Assembly: GCF_014655295.1 (NCBI RefSeq) | Contig: NZ_BNBI01000002.1 | Span: 558,001-622,000, forward strand | DNA length: 64,000 nucleotides | Direction of reading: 5' to 3' | DNA from: Streptomyces fumanus | Lineage (GTDB): Bacteria > Actinomycetota > Actinomycetes > Streptomycetales > Streptomycetaceae | Shown here: piece by piece, positions 8,272 to 16,749 of the stretch | Numbering within the stretch: position 1 is the stretch's first letter | Layout of the letters: every line of letters starts with the position of its first letter | Program-made: the position numbers and the translations under genes | Notes under the pieces: generated by a model | The model's input: the letters and a program-made list of their open reading frames with translations, nothing else | Database searches by the model: none | What the model was told of the DNA's origin: nothing

Positions 8272-10400
8272 CCACGCACTACGAGCGGTACGACGGTACG
8301 GACACCCGGCCGCCGGCGCCCGCCCGCGGCAAGCCCTCGCCCGTACGGAGACTCTGGCGCGGCCGGCCCGAGGACCCCCGCTGGGCGCGCCCGGCGCTCC
8401 TCGCCCTGCTGGCGGCCACCGCACTGCTCTACCTGTGGAACCTCAGCGCCTCCGGTTACGCCAACTCCTTCTACTCGGCCGCCGTGCAGGCGGGCAGCCA
8501 GTCCTGGAAGGCGTTCTTCTTCGGCTCGCTGGACGCGGCGAACGCCATCACCGTCGACAAGCCCCCCGCCTCCCTCTGGCCGATGGAGCTGTCGGTCCGG
8601 ATCTTCGGCCTCAACTCCTGGGCGATCCTCGTCCCCGAGGTCCTCATGGGCGTGGCGACCGTCGCCGTCGTCGCCGCCTCCGCGCGCCGCCGGTTCGGCC
8701 CCGCGGCCGGTCTGATCGCCGGCGCGGTGCTGGCGCTGACCCCGGTCGCGGCGCTGATGTTCCGGTTCAACAACCCGGACGCGCTGCTCGCGCTGCTGAT
8801 GGCCCTCGCCTGCCACCTGGTGATCCGCGCGCTGGAGGACGGCCGGACCAAGTGGCTGGTGTGGGCGGGCGTGGCGATCGGCTTCGCGTTCCTCGCCAAG
8901 ACCCTCCAGGCGTTCCTGATCCTGCCGCCCCTCGCCCTGGTCTACGCCGTTTGCGCCCCGGTCGCGCTGCGCAAGCGGCTGGGCCAGCTCGCGCTGGCGA
9001 CGGTCGCGCTGGTCGTCTCCGGCGGCTGGTGGGTGGCGGTGGTCGAGCTGTGGCCGGCGTCCGCACGGCCGTACATCGGCGGCTCGCAGGACAACAGCTT
9101 CCTGGAACTGACCTTCGGCTACAACGGCCTGGGCCGGCTCAACGGCGAGGAGACCGGCAGCGTCGGCGGCGGTGGCGGCGGTGGCGGCACCGGGCAGTGG
9201 GGGGAGACCGGCTGGGACCGGATGTTCAACTCCGAGATCGGCGGCCAGATCTCCTGGCTGCTCCCGGCCGCGCTGATCCTGCTGGTGGCGGCGCTGGTGC
9301 TGACCCGGCGGGCCGGTCGGACCGACCTGGCGCGCGGTGCGCTGCTGGTGTGGGGCGGCGCGCTGGTGACGACCGCGGCGGTGTTCAGCTACATGGCCGG
9401 CATCTTCCACCAGTACTACACGGTCGCCCTCGCCCCCTACCTCGCCGCCGTCGTCGGCATGGGCGCGGTCGCCCTGTGGCGGCGGCGCGGTGAGACGTGG
9501 GTCTCCCTCGCCCTCGCCGCCGCCGTCACGGCGACCGCGGCCTGGGGGTACGTCCTGCTCCACCGCACCTCCGCCTATCTGCCCTGGCTGAAGTGGCTGG
9601 TGCTGGCCGGCGGTCTGCTCGCGGCGCTCGGCCTGGTCTTCGCCGGCCGGCTCCCGCGCCGGGCCGCGCTGGCGGCGGCGGGCCTCGGCCTGGCGGCCTC
9701 GCTGGCCGGTCCGACGGCGTACACGCTCAGCACGCTCCAGGTGGGCCACACCGGTTCGATCGTCACGGCCGGCCCGTCCGGCGCGAGCACGATGGGCGGA
9801 CCGGGCGGTGGCGGCGGCCGGGGCGGCGGCTTCCCCGGCGGCGGCATGCCCGGCCAGAACCAGCGGAACGGCGACGGCGGCTTCCCGGGCGGCGGCACCC
9901 CCGGCCAGGGACAAGGCCAAGGACAAGGCCAGGGACAGGGCCAAGGACAAGGACAGGGTGGCCAGGGTCAGAACCAGGCCCCGCAGGGCAACGGCTTCCC
10001 GGGAGCGGGCGAGGGCGGCGGTGGCGGCATGGGCGGCCTGCTCGGCGGCGCCGACGTCGACTCCGCGGCCCGCGAACTCCTGGAGACCGACGCCGACGAC
10101 TACACCTGGGCCGCGGCGGCGATCGGCGCCCAGAACGCCGCCAGCTACCAGCTCGCCACCGGCGAACCGGTCATGGCGATCGGCGGCTTCAACGGCACGG
10201 ACCCGTCACCGACGCTGGCCCAGTTCAAGAAGTACGTGGCCGAAGGGAAGATCCACTACTTCGTCTCCGGCGGGATGGGCGGCGGCATGGGCGGCTCCGG
10301 CACCAGTACCTCCGCGCAGATCACGTCCTGGGTCGAGGCCAACTTCACCGAGGTCACGGCCGGTTCGGCCACCTTCTACGACCTGACCGAGCCCACGTAA
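8268..10400 (+). CDS. GT39/ArnT-like membrane glycosyltransferase
   Basis: 710 residues with 10 or more hydrophobic segments. The N-terminal luminal loop (NSFYSAAVQAGSQSWKAFFF, then ITVDKPPASLWPM) contains the Asp-Lys-Pro-Pro motif of the ArnT/PMT-like superfamily, which moves sugars from polyprenyl-phosphate donors onto extracytoplasmic acceptors. After the last membrane span is a Gly/Gln low-complexity linker, then a soluble extracytoplasmic domain of about 120 residues (ARELLETDADDYTWAAAAIG). It is the last gene of the two-component/glycosyltransferase operon, closed by a hairpin terminator. The upstream GT2-GtrA protein is the likely donor supplier. The acceptor is unknown. Confidence 0.88.
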   Translation: MTTHYERYDGTDTRPPAPARGKPSPVRRLWRGRPEDPRWARPALLALLAATALLYLWNLSASGYANSFYSAAVQAGSQSWKAFFFGSLDAANAITVDKPPASLWPMELSVRIFGLNSWAILVPEVLMGVATVAVVAASARRRFGPAAGLIAGAVLALTPVAALMFRFNNPDALLALLMALACHLVIRALEDGRTKWLVWAGVAIGFAFLAKTLQAFLILPPLALVYAVCAPVALRKRLGQLALATVALVVSGGWWVAVVELWPASARPYIGGSQDNSFLELTFGYNGLGRLNGEETGSVGGGGGGGGTGQWGETGWDRMFNSEIGGQISWLLPAALILLVAALVLTRRAGRTDLARGALLVWGGALVTTAAVFSYMAGIFHQYYTVALAPYLAAVVGMGAVALWRRRGETWVSLALAAAVTATAAWGYVLLHRTSAYLPWLKWLVLAGGLLAALGLVFAGRLPRRAALAAAGLGLAASLAGPTAYTLSTLQVGHTGSIVTAGPSGASTMGGPGGGGGRGGGFPGGGMPGQNQRNGDGGFPGGGTPGQGQGQGQGQGQGQGQGQGGQGQNQAPQGNGFPGAGEGGGGGMGGLLGGADVDSAARELLETDADDYTWAAAAIGAQNAASYQLATGEPVMAIGGFNGTDPSPTLAQFKKYVAEGKIHYFVSGGMGGGMGGSGTSTSAQITSWVEANFTEVTAGSATFYDLTEPT
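9904..9972 (+). repeat. GQ-coding hexamer repeat in the glycosyltransferase linker
   Basis: Units like GGCCAG/GGACAA alternate about ten times and encode a Gly-Gln run. Synonymous changes between units suggest purifying selection on the protein rather than a young expansion. Confidence 0.8.
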
Positions 10401-10439
10401 CCCCACCGACCTCACCAACCCCACCCCTGCCCCTCTCCC

Positions 10440-10481
10440 GGCGACCCGGACCGCCCCCACGCCCCCGCGGTCCGGGTCGCC
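10440..10481. terminator. Bidirectional hairpin between convergent genes
   Basis: A perfect 15-bp stem, GGCGACCCGGACCGC (10440-10454) with its complement at 10467-10481 and a 12-base loop, lies between the convergent glycosyltransferase and PPOX genes. There is no U-tract, as is common in Streptomyces. Confidence 0.8.
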
Positions 10482-10486
10482 CGGCG

Positions 10487-10954
10487 TCACTCCGCCGCCA
10501 GCCGCGCCGGGAACCCGCCCGTCGCCACCGGCCCCCACTTCTCCGGCCGCACCCGGATGAGCGACTTGCCCTGCTGGACCATGGCCCTGCGGTACTCGTC
10601 CCAGTCCGGGTGCTCCCCGGCGATATTGCGGTAGTACTCCACCAGCGGCTCCACCGAGTCCGGGGCGTCGATGACCTCGGCGGTGCCGTCGATCTGCACC
10701 CAGGGCCCGTTCCAGTCGTCGCTGAGGACGATCAGGCTGACCCGGGGGTCGCGCTTGGCGTTGCGGGTCTTGGCGCGCTCCGGGTACGTGGAGACCACGA
10801 TCCGGCCACCGTCGTCGACCCCGCAGGTCAGCGGCGAGCCCTGGGGGCTCCCGTCGGCCCGGCGGGTCAGCAGGACGGCGCGGTGCCGGGGCCGGACGAA
10901 GTCCAGCAACTCGGCCAGGGAGACGCGGGTGTTGGTCGCGATGTTCGGTGCCAT
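10487..10954 (-). CDS. PPOX-class F420-dependent oxidoreductase
   Basis: 155 residues, a single split-barrel flavin/F420-binding domain: RHRAVLLTRRADGSPQGSPL strand, IVVSTYPERAKTRNAKRDPR and the WVQIDGTAEVID segment typical of the TIGR03618-like group. ATG start follows a region with few alternatives. These cytosolic enzymes use the deazaflavin F420 to reduce small substrates; the substrate here cannot be told. It is a single gene, convergent with the glycosyltransferase operon and separated by a hairpin. Confidence 0.88.
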   Translation of the reverse strand: MAPNIATNTRVSLAELLDFVRPRHRAVLLTRRADGSPQGSPLTCGVDDGGRIVVSTYPERAKTRNAKRDPRVSLIVLSDDWNGPWVQIDGTAEVIDAPDSVEPLVEYYRNIAGEHPDWDEYRRAMVQQGKSLIRVRPEKWGPVATGGFPARLAAE

Positions 10955-11033
10955 GCCGTCAGCGTAGGTCAGGGCCCGTACGAGCCCGCGTAGGCCGGAC
11001 CCGCCCGATACCCGCCCGGCCGACCACCCCCGG

Positions 11034-11396
11034 TCAAGACCGCAACGCCTCCGCGAGATTGTCGAACACCGGCACGTCCCGGCGCAGCCCGGACAGTTCG
11101 AGCACCCGGCTGGGGACGGACTCCGGCGCGGCCACGACCCGTATCCGGGCGCTGCCGCGCAGATAATGGTGGACCTGGCTGATCAGGCCGACGCCCTGGG
11201 AGTCCATGAAGTGCGTGGCGGTCAGGTCCAGGACCAGGACCCGCAGCCGGTCGTCGCGGGCGTCGGCGGTGGACAGGACGAGGGGGAGCAGTTCACGCGC
11301 GTTGCAGAAGTCGATCTCCGCGGGGAGGGCGAGCACGGTGCAGCCCGAGAGCTCGCACGGCTCGCGCGGCTCGTACGGATTCGGGAGGAAGGTCAT
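11034..11396 (-). CDS. STAS-domain anti-sigma factor antagonist
   Basis: 120 residues, one SpoIIAA-like STAS fold. The phospho-acceptor serine is Ser66 in HFMDSQGVGLI, with the conserved preceding Asp. There is an atypical Cys-containing start (EPCELSGCTVLALP). Such proteins bind an anti-sigma kinase when dephosphorylated and free a sigma factor. No anti-sigma kinase is adjacent; SigF/SigN-type sigma genes lie 6-8 kb away, but no link is demonstrated. It is divergent from the ANTAR gene across about 240 bp. Confidence 0.85.
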   Translation of the reverse strand: MTFLPNPYEPREPCELSGCTVLALPAEIDFCNARELLPLVLSTADARDDRLRVLVLDLTATHFMDSQGVGLISQVHHYLRGSARIRVVAAPESVPSRVLELSGLRRDVPVFDNLAEALRS

Positions 11397-11634
11397 GTTT
11401 AGCCACCTGGCAGACGTTTCGTCCGGATTCCGGCAAGGCCGCTTCCTGACCTGTCGGCCATTCCATCACGCCGACGGCCGGGCGCGGAAGGTGGCCGGGC
11501 GGACCGTCGGCCGGGCGTCACCCCCGCGCAACCGAGCAGCTAGAGTGCTGTGCGTCCTGTGCTCGCAGTCGGGAATGTGCTGCGGAGCTCTCCTGCGCAC
11601 GGTCGAACGACCGTGCATGCCGAAGAGGTTCGTG

Positions 11635-12399
11635 GTGACTGCGTCCGAATTTTCTGATTTGCCGCGTTTTCCAGCGGGGCTCGATCTGGCCGAGACCCTG
11701 ACGGCGGCTGCTCGGGAACTGCACGCCACGGCCACCCCCAACGGCACCCTGCGCGCCGCCGTCAAGCTGGCGGTCGCCATCATGCCCGGTGCCGAGCACG
11801 CCGGCATCTCGGTGATCGAGCGCGGTCACCGCCGCCGCTCGCTGGCCTGGACCGACGAGGTCGTACGGTCCGCCGAGACCGAGTCGGAGCCGCCCGGCCG
11901 GCCCGACGGGGCGTCGGCTCCCGGCGTCCGCGCGCCGCATCCGTTGTGGGAGCAACTGTGGACGGTGCCCGTGGCGATGCTGGAGGACAGCCGGGTCGAC
12001 GAGGCCGGCGGCGTCCTGGCCGGCCTCGGGCTGCGGTCCGCCCTGTCGCTGCGGCTGCGCGCCGACCGGCGCCGGCTGACCGTGCTGACCGCGTACGCCG
12101 GCCGGCCCCGCGCGTTCGACGAGCACGCCGCCCGCGTCGGCAGACTCTTCACCGCGCACGTCGGCCTGGCCCTGGACTCCTCCACCGTGCGCGAGCAGCT
12201 CACCGAGGCCATGCGCACCCGGGACCTGATCGGACAGGCCACCGGCATCCTCATGGAACGCATGGACATCGACGCGGGCGGCGCCTTCGAGAGCCTGGTG
12301 AAGGCGTCCCAGCGGGAGAACGTGAAACTGCGCGATCTGGCCCGCCGCATCGTCGACGCGCACGGCGTCCCGGGGCCCCGAGGCGTTAACGAGCGGTGA
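11635..12399 (+). CDS. GAF-like/ANTAR domain regulator
   Basis: The GTG at 11635 is chosen because GAAGAGG ends six bases before it; an in-frame ATG at 11617 lacks such a site. 254 residues: a degenerate GAF-like sensor (about 15-185) and a C-terminal ANTAR RNA-binding domain (RDLIGQATGILMERM, then KASQRENVKLRDLARRIV). ANTAR proteins bind tandem hexaloop hairpins in nascent mRNA and prevent termination. It forms a pair with the next gene, which has the same architecture, 18 bp downstream. RNA targets are not evident in this window. Confidence 0.85.
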   Translation: MTASEFSDLPRFPAGLDLAETLTAAARELHATATPNGTLRAAVKLAVAIMPGAEHAGISVIERGHRRRSLAWTDEVVRSAETESEPPGRPDGASAPGVRAPHPLWEQLWTVPVAMLEDSRVDEAGGVLAGLGLRSALSLRLRADRRRLTVLTAYAGRPRAFDEHAARVGRLFTAHVGLALDSSTVREQLTEAMRTRDLIGQATGILMERMDIDAGGAFESLVKASQRENVKLRDLARRIVDAHGVPGPRGVNER

Positions 12400-12417
12400 C
12401 GGGATATCCGTACGGTC

Positions 12418-13194
12418 ATGAGTCCCGAGACCCCGGACACCCTCGACCACGCCATGGTGCGCAGCCAGGGACTCGACACCCTGCTGCGTGATCTGACCGA
12501 CCGAGCGGTGCAGGAGGTGCCCGGAGCCGCCGCGTGCAGCATCACGGTCCGCCGCTACGACCGACTGCTCACCCTGGCGGGCAGCACGGGCCTGCCCCGG
12601 GGCCTGGACCTGCGGCAGTACGAGAACGGCTCGGGACCCTGCGTGGACGCCGCCGAGACCGGACGCACCCAGTACGTGCCCGATGTGGCGGCCGAGACCC
12701 GCTGGCCGGCGTACATGGAGTACGCGCGCGCCGCCGGTGTGCGCTGTGTGCTGGCGCTGCCGCTGGACGTGGACGGCGAGGCGGGCGCCGCGCTGAACCT
12801 GTACGGCACCGAGCCCCGGGCGCTGGCCGAGGGGCGGCCGACGGCCCGGCTCTTCGCGGAGCGGGCCGCCGGGGCGGTGAACACGGCGCTGCGGATCGAG
12901 CGGCAGCGGGCGTCGGTGGCCGATGTGCGCACCGCCCTGCTCTCCCGCAGCGTCATCGACCAGGCGGTCGGCATCCTGATGGCCCGGGAGCGGATAGCCG
13001 CCGGGGTCGCCCTGGACAAGCTGCGCCGGGCCTCGCAGGACCGGAACGTCAAGCTCCGGGACCTCTGCCAGGACCTGGTGGCCCGGGTGGGCGGCGAGGG
13101 AACCGGCGTACCCGGGCAGAGAACGGGCGTACCCGGACCCGGCGCTCCCGGACAGGGAGCGCCGGACCGTACCTCAGGCGGCCGGCGGCAGTGA
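12418..13194 (+). CDS. GAF and ANTAR domain antiterminator-type regulator
   Basis: 258 residues from ATG. The GAF domain (about 15-165) has the typical YENGSGPCVDAAETG and RWPAYMEYARAAGVR. The ANTAR domain (about 175-225) has LLSRSVIDQAVGILMARERI and LRDLCQDLVARV. The C-terminal 30 residues are a low-complexity tail of repeated GVPG/GAPG units coded by repeated ggcgtacccgg. Its end overlaps the convergent YceI gene by 21 bp. It probably forms a functional pair with the ANTAR gene upstream and may answer a small ligand or redox signal through GAF. Targets are unknown. Confidence 0.87.
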   Translation: MSPETPDTLDHAMVRSQGLDTLLRDLTDRAVQEVPGAAACSITVRRYDRLLTLAGSTGLPRGLDLRQYENGSGPCVDAAETGRTQYVPDVAAETRWPAYMEYARAAGVRCVLALPLDVDGEAGAALNLYGTEPRALAEGRPTARLFAERAAGAVNTALRIERQRASVADVRTALLSRSVIDQAVGILMARERIAAGVALDKLRRASQDRNVKLRDLCQDLVARVGGEGTGVPGQRTGVPGPGAPGQGAPDRTSGGRRQ

Positions 13195-13998
13195 GTCGCC
13201 CTGGACCGTCTGGATGTCCAGCTCGACCCGGAGCGTGGTCCCGATGGCGGCGATGCCGGCCTGGAGGACCTGGTTGTAGTTCATGGCGAAGTCCTCGCGC
13301 CGCAGCTCGGCGGTGGCCTTGAAGGCCGCCCGGGTGCCGCCCCACGGGTCGGCGCCGGTGCCCAGGTAGGACAGGTCGAGGTCGACCGGCCGGACCACGC
13401 CGTGCAGGCTCAGCTCGCCGTGCACGGTCCAGCGGTCGGGGCCGGCCACCGTGACGCCGGTGGAGCGGTAGGTGATCTCGGGGAACCGCTCGACGTCCAG
13501 GAAGTCCGCGGACTTCAGGTGGGTGTCGCGCATCCCGTTGCCGGTGTCGATGGACGCCGCCCGGATCACCGCCTCCACCCGGGACTTGGTGACGTCGTCC
13601 GGGGCGATCTCGACCGTGCCGCCGAACTCCGTGAACCGGCCGCGCACGCTGGAGATGCCCAGGTGCTGGGCGATCGCGGCCACGCTGGAGTGCACCGGGT
13701 CGATGGTCCAGGGCCCGGGCGGCGGCAGTTCGGTGCCGCCCTGGCGGGCCAGCGTCACCGTGCCGACCTCGGCCCGGCCGCTGGCGGTCACGATCGCGCT
13801 GGACGCGGCCGGCGCGTACCCGACGGCGGTGACGATGACGGTGTACGCCCCCGGCGCCAGCTCGGTGGTGTCCCGTACGGCACCCTCGGCGTCCGCCTCG
13901 GCGCGCAGCACCTGCGTGCCGGTCATGTCGGTCACCGTGACGACCGCGTGCGACACGGCCCATCCGTCCCTGGTACGGATCCTCGCGGTCAGTCCCAT
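13174..13998 (-). CDS. YceI-like lipocalin protein with N-terminal CnaB-like domain
   Basis: 274 residues. Residues 1-88 form a carboxypeptidase-regulatory/CnaB-like beta-sandwich (VTDMTGTQVLRAEADAEG, then LAPGAYTVIVTAVGYAPA). Residues 95-274 are a YceI domain, an isoprenoid-binding lipocalin-like barrel (GPWTIDPVHSSVAAIAQHLG, VERFPEITYRST, LSLHGVVRPV). No signal peptide is seen. It lies downstream of the efflux pump, which carries the same extra beta-domains, so they may act together. A hairpin between them could give separate control. YceI ligands are usually polyprenyl chains; its role here is inferred only. Confidence 0.88.
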   Translation of the reverse strand: MGLTARIRTRDGWAVSHAVVTVTDMTGTQVLRAEADAEGAVRDTTELAPGAYTVIVTAVGYAPAASSAIVTASGRAEVGTVTLARQGGTELPPPGPWTIDPVHSSVAAIAQHLGISSVRGRFTEFGGTVEIAPDDVTKSRVEAVIRAASIDTGNGMRDTHLKSADFLDVERFPEITYRSTGVTVAGPDRWTVHGELSLHGVVRPVDLDLSYLGTGADPWGGTRAAFKATAELRREDFAMNYNQVLQAGIAAIGTTLRVELDIQTVQGDSLPPAA

Positions 13999-14097
13999 CC
14001 CGTTTTCTCCCTGGAAAACCCTGTGAGCCCCTGGAAAGGCCCAGAAATCGGTCGTAAAGAAGGTCGTAAAGGTCGTGCAGTAGAAGTCGACAAGAAG

Positions 14098-14154
14098 CCG
14101 GCCCGTGGCGGCGGGCGCACCTCCGCTCAGAGCGCGCTCGCCACCACGGGCCGG
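14098..14154 (-). terminator. Hairpin after the efflux-pump gene
   Basis: CCGGCCCGTGG (14098-14108) pairs with CCACGGGCCGG (14144-14154), and further GC pairing extends inward. It lies just after the pump stop and before the YceI start, so it may terminate or attenuate between them. Confidence 0.6.
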
Positions 14155-14162
14155 GGTTCTCG

Positions 14163-16736
14163 CTACTCGCCGGGGTGGGCGAGTTCGATGTCGTGGCCGT
14201 CGGCGCCGTGGCCGGTGACCGTCAGGGCGGTCGCCACCGGCGGGTAGCCCGTCGCGATGACGGTGTACTCGCCGCTGTCCAGGTCGGTGAAGGCGTACGC
14301 CCCGTCCGAACCGGTGGTGGCGGTGCCGACCACGTTGCCCGCCGCGTCGACCAGCGTGACGCGGGCGTCGGCCAGCGGGCCGTGCGGCGCCCTGATCACG
14401 CCCTGCACCCGGGCGCCGGCCGCCAGGTCGATCTCGACGCGGGTGACGCCGGTGCCGCCGACCTCCACGGGCAGCGCCCGCGGCCGGAACCCGGCGGCGT
14501 TGACCGCCACGGTGACCGTGCCCGGCACCAGCTCGGCGAGGGAGAACTCGCCCTGCTCGCCGGAGGTCGCGGTAGCCAGCAGGTCGCCGCGGACGTCGGT
14601 CACGATGACCATGGCGTCCTTGACCGGCTGCCCGGACTCGGCGGCCCGGACCAGGCCGGTCAGCCCGCTGGTGCCGCTGAGCAGCACGTCGTAGGCGACC
14701 GGTTCGCCGTTGACCACGATGGTGGACGCCTGCGGCTGGTAGCCGTCGGCGGAAGCGATCAGGACGTACGAGCCGGAGCCCGGCGCGTCCACCGCGTAGG
14801 AGCCGTCGGCCTGGGCGACCGACCGGCCGAGCTGCCGTCCGCCGAGCGAGATCAGCGTGACCGCGGCCTGCGCCACCGGCGCGCTCTCGGCGCCGCGGAC
14901 GAAGCCGCGCACCGGGATGCCGCCGGAGACGGGCGCCTGGGTCTCACCGGAGCCGGTGGCCGCCGTGGCGACCGCGGCGAGCCGCTGGGTCCGCGCGGTA
15001 CCGGACCCGTCCGCCGAGGACGGGGTGGACGGCGAGGTGGCGGCGACCGCGCCGGCCGGAACCGGCTCGGGGGCCTGGGCCTGGGTCCGGGCGGCGGCCT
15101 CGGCCGGGGCCGGGGCGGCCGGGGAGGCGGAGCCGGCGGTGGCCTCGGCGGCCTGGGCCAGGGCGCCGCTGGTGCGCAGCGGGACCTCCTTGATGAACAG
15201 CGTCACCAGGAAGGCGAGGAAGGCGATCGGCGCGACGATCAGGAAGATGTCGGCGATGCCGTGCCCGTAGGCGCTCTCCAGCCACTGGCGGATGCCCGGG
15301 GGCAGCAGGTCCATGTCGGGGATGGAGCCGCCGCCGGCCGCCTTGCCCGCGGCCGCCTGCTCCTGCGGGCTGAGCTGCCCGATGGTGTCGGTGGCGTAGT
15401 GGCTGATCCGGGTGGACATCACGGAGCCGAGCACCGAGACGCCCACCGCGCCGCCGAGGGACCGGAAGAAGGTCACGACCGAGGACGCGGCGCCCAGGTC
15501 GCTCGGGGCCACCTGGTTCTGCGTGCAGAGCACCAGGTTCTGCATCATCATGCCGACGCCGAGGCCCATCAGCGCCATGTAGATCGCGATGTGCCAGTAC
15601 GGGGTGTCGTAGCGCATGGTGCCGAGCAGGCCGAGGCCCGCCGTCAGCAGCACGCCGCCGGCCAGCAGCCAGCCCTTCCACTTGCCGGTCTTGGTGATGA
15701 TCTGACCGGAGACGGTGGAGGAGACGAACAGGCCGCCGATCATCGGGATCGTCATGACGCCCGACATGGTCGGGGACTTGTCCCGGGCCAACTGGAAGTA
15801 CTGGCTGAAGTAGACGGTGCCCGCGAACATCGCGATGCCGACGAACAGCGAGGCGAGCGACGCCAGGGTGATGGTGCGGTTGCGGAACAGGCGCAGCGGG
15901 ATGATCGGCTCGCTGGCCTTGGTCTCGACGAAGCAGAAGATCGCCGTCAGGACGATCGCGCCGCCGACCATGACACCGGTCTGCCAGGACATCCAGTCGT
16001 ACTTGTCGTCGGCGAAGGTGACCCAGACGAGCAGCAGGCAGACCGCGGCGGTGACGAAGAAGGCACCGGCCCAGTCGACCTTGACCTGGCGCTTGACCAC
16101 CGGCAGGTGCAGCGTCTTCTGCAGCACGACGAGCGCGATGAGCGCGAAGGGCACACCGACGTACAGGCACCAGCGCCAGCCGAGCCAGCTCGTGTCGGTG
16201 ATCACACCGCCGAGCAGCGGGCCGCCGACGGTGGCGACGGCGAAGGTCGCGCCCAGGTAGCCGGAGTAACGGCCGCGCTCGCGCGGCGAGATCATCGCGG
16301 CCATGATGATCTGGGCCAGGGCGGACAGACCGCCGGCGCCCAGGCCCTGGATGGCCCGCGCGCTGATCAGCATCGCCGGGTTCTGCGACAGACCGGCGAT
16401 GACGGAGCCGACGACGTAGACGCAGAGGGCTATCTGGACCAGGGCCTTCTTGCTGACCAGGTCCGCGAGCTTGCCCCACAGGGGGGTGGAGGCGGTCATC
16501 GCCAGCAGGGAGGCGGTGACGACCCAGGTGTAGGCGCTCTGGCCGCCGCCGAGGTCGCCGATGATCTCCGGCAGGGCGTTCGAGACGATGGTCGAGGACA
16601 GGATGGCGGCGAACATGCCGAGCAGCAGCCCGGACAGCGCCTCCATGATCTGCCGGTGCGACATCGGAGCGTCTCCGGAGGAGCCTCCCCCGTGCTTGGC
16701 ATGAGCCCGCACACCGGCTGGTGTGGTCGTTGCCAT
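14163..16736 (-). CDS. DHA2-family MFS exporter fused to three CnaB-like domains
   Basis: 857 residues. Residues about 30-535 are a 14-segment DHA2 (EmrB/QacA) drug:proton antiporter: SSTIVSNALPEIIGDLGGG, motif A-like PLWGKLADLVSKK, RAIQGLGAGG and GGPLLGGVI. An Ala/Pro-rich linker of about 70 residues follows, then three tandem carboxypeptidase-regulatory/CnaB-like repeats (each with a DGSYA/GEFS turn and SGSYVLIASADGYQP-type strand). Ordinary DHA2 pumps end near residue 500-540, so about 320 residues are extra. It is preceded by 13 bp by its MarR-type regulator. Substrate unknown; the tail's side of the membrane needs testing. Confidence 0.9.
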   Translation of the reverse strand: MATTTPAGVRAHAKHGGGSSGDAPMSHRQIMEALSGLLLGMFAAILSSTIVSNALPEIIGDLGGGQSAYTWVVTASLLAMTASTPLWGKLADLVSKKALVQIALCVYVVGSVIAGLSQNPAMLISARAIQGLGAGGLSALAQIIMAAMISPRERGRYSGYLGATFAVATVGGPLLGGVITDTSWLGWRWCLYVGVPFALIALVVLQKTLHLPVVKRQVKVDWAGAFFVTAAVCLLLVWVTFADDKYDWMSWQTGVMVGGAIVLTAIFCFVETKASEPIIPLRLFRNRTITLASLASLFVGIAMFAGTVYFSQYFQLARDKSPTMSGVMTIPMIGGLFVSSTVSGQIITKTGKWKGWLLAGGVLLTAGLGLLGTMRYDTPYWHIAIYMALMGLGVGMMMQNLVLCTQNQVAPSDLGAASSVVTFFRSLGGAVGVSVLGSVMSTRISHYATDTIGQLSPQEQAAAGKAAGGGSIPDMDLLPPGIRQWLESAYGHGIADIFLIVAPIAFLAFLVTLFIKEVPLRTSGALAQAAEATAGSASPAAPAPAEAAARTQAQAPEPVPAGAVAATSPSTPSSADGSGTARTQRLAAVATAATGSGETQAPVSGGIPVRGFVRGAESAPVAQAAVTLISLGGRQLGRSVAQADGSYAVDAPGSGSYVLIASADGYQPQASTIVVNGEPVAYDVLLSGTSGLTGLVRAAESGQPVKDAMVIVTDVRGDLLATATSGEQGEFSLAELVPGTVTVAVNAAGFRPRALPVEVGGTGVTRVEIDLAAGARVQGVIRAPHGPLADARVTLVDAAGNVVGTATTGSDGAYAFTDLDSGEYTVIATGYPPVATALTVTGHGADGHDIELAHPGE

Positions 16737-16749
16737 GGACTTCCTTTGC

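Noticed and set aside
7728..9950. 740-codon minus-strand frame across the glycosyltransferase genes
   Set aside because: Antisense shadow of two well-supported genes with recognised motifs; Gly/Arg/Ala-rich content with no domain.
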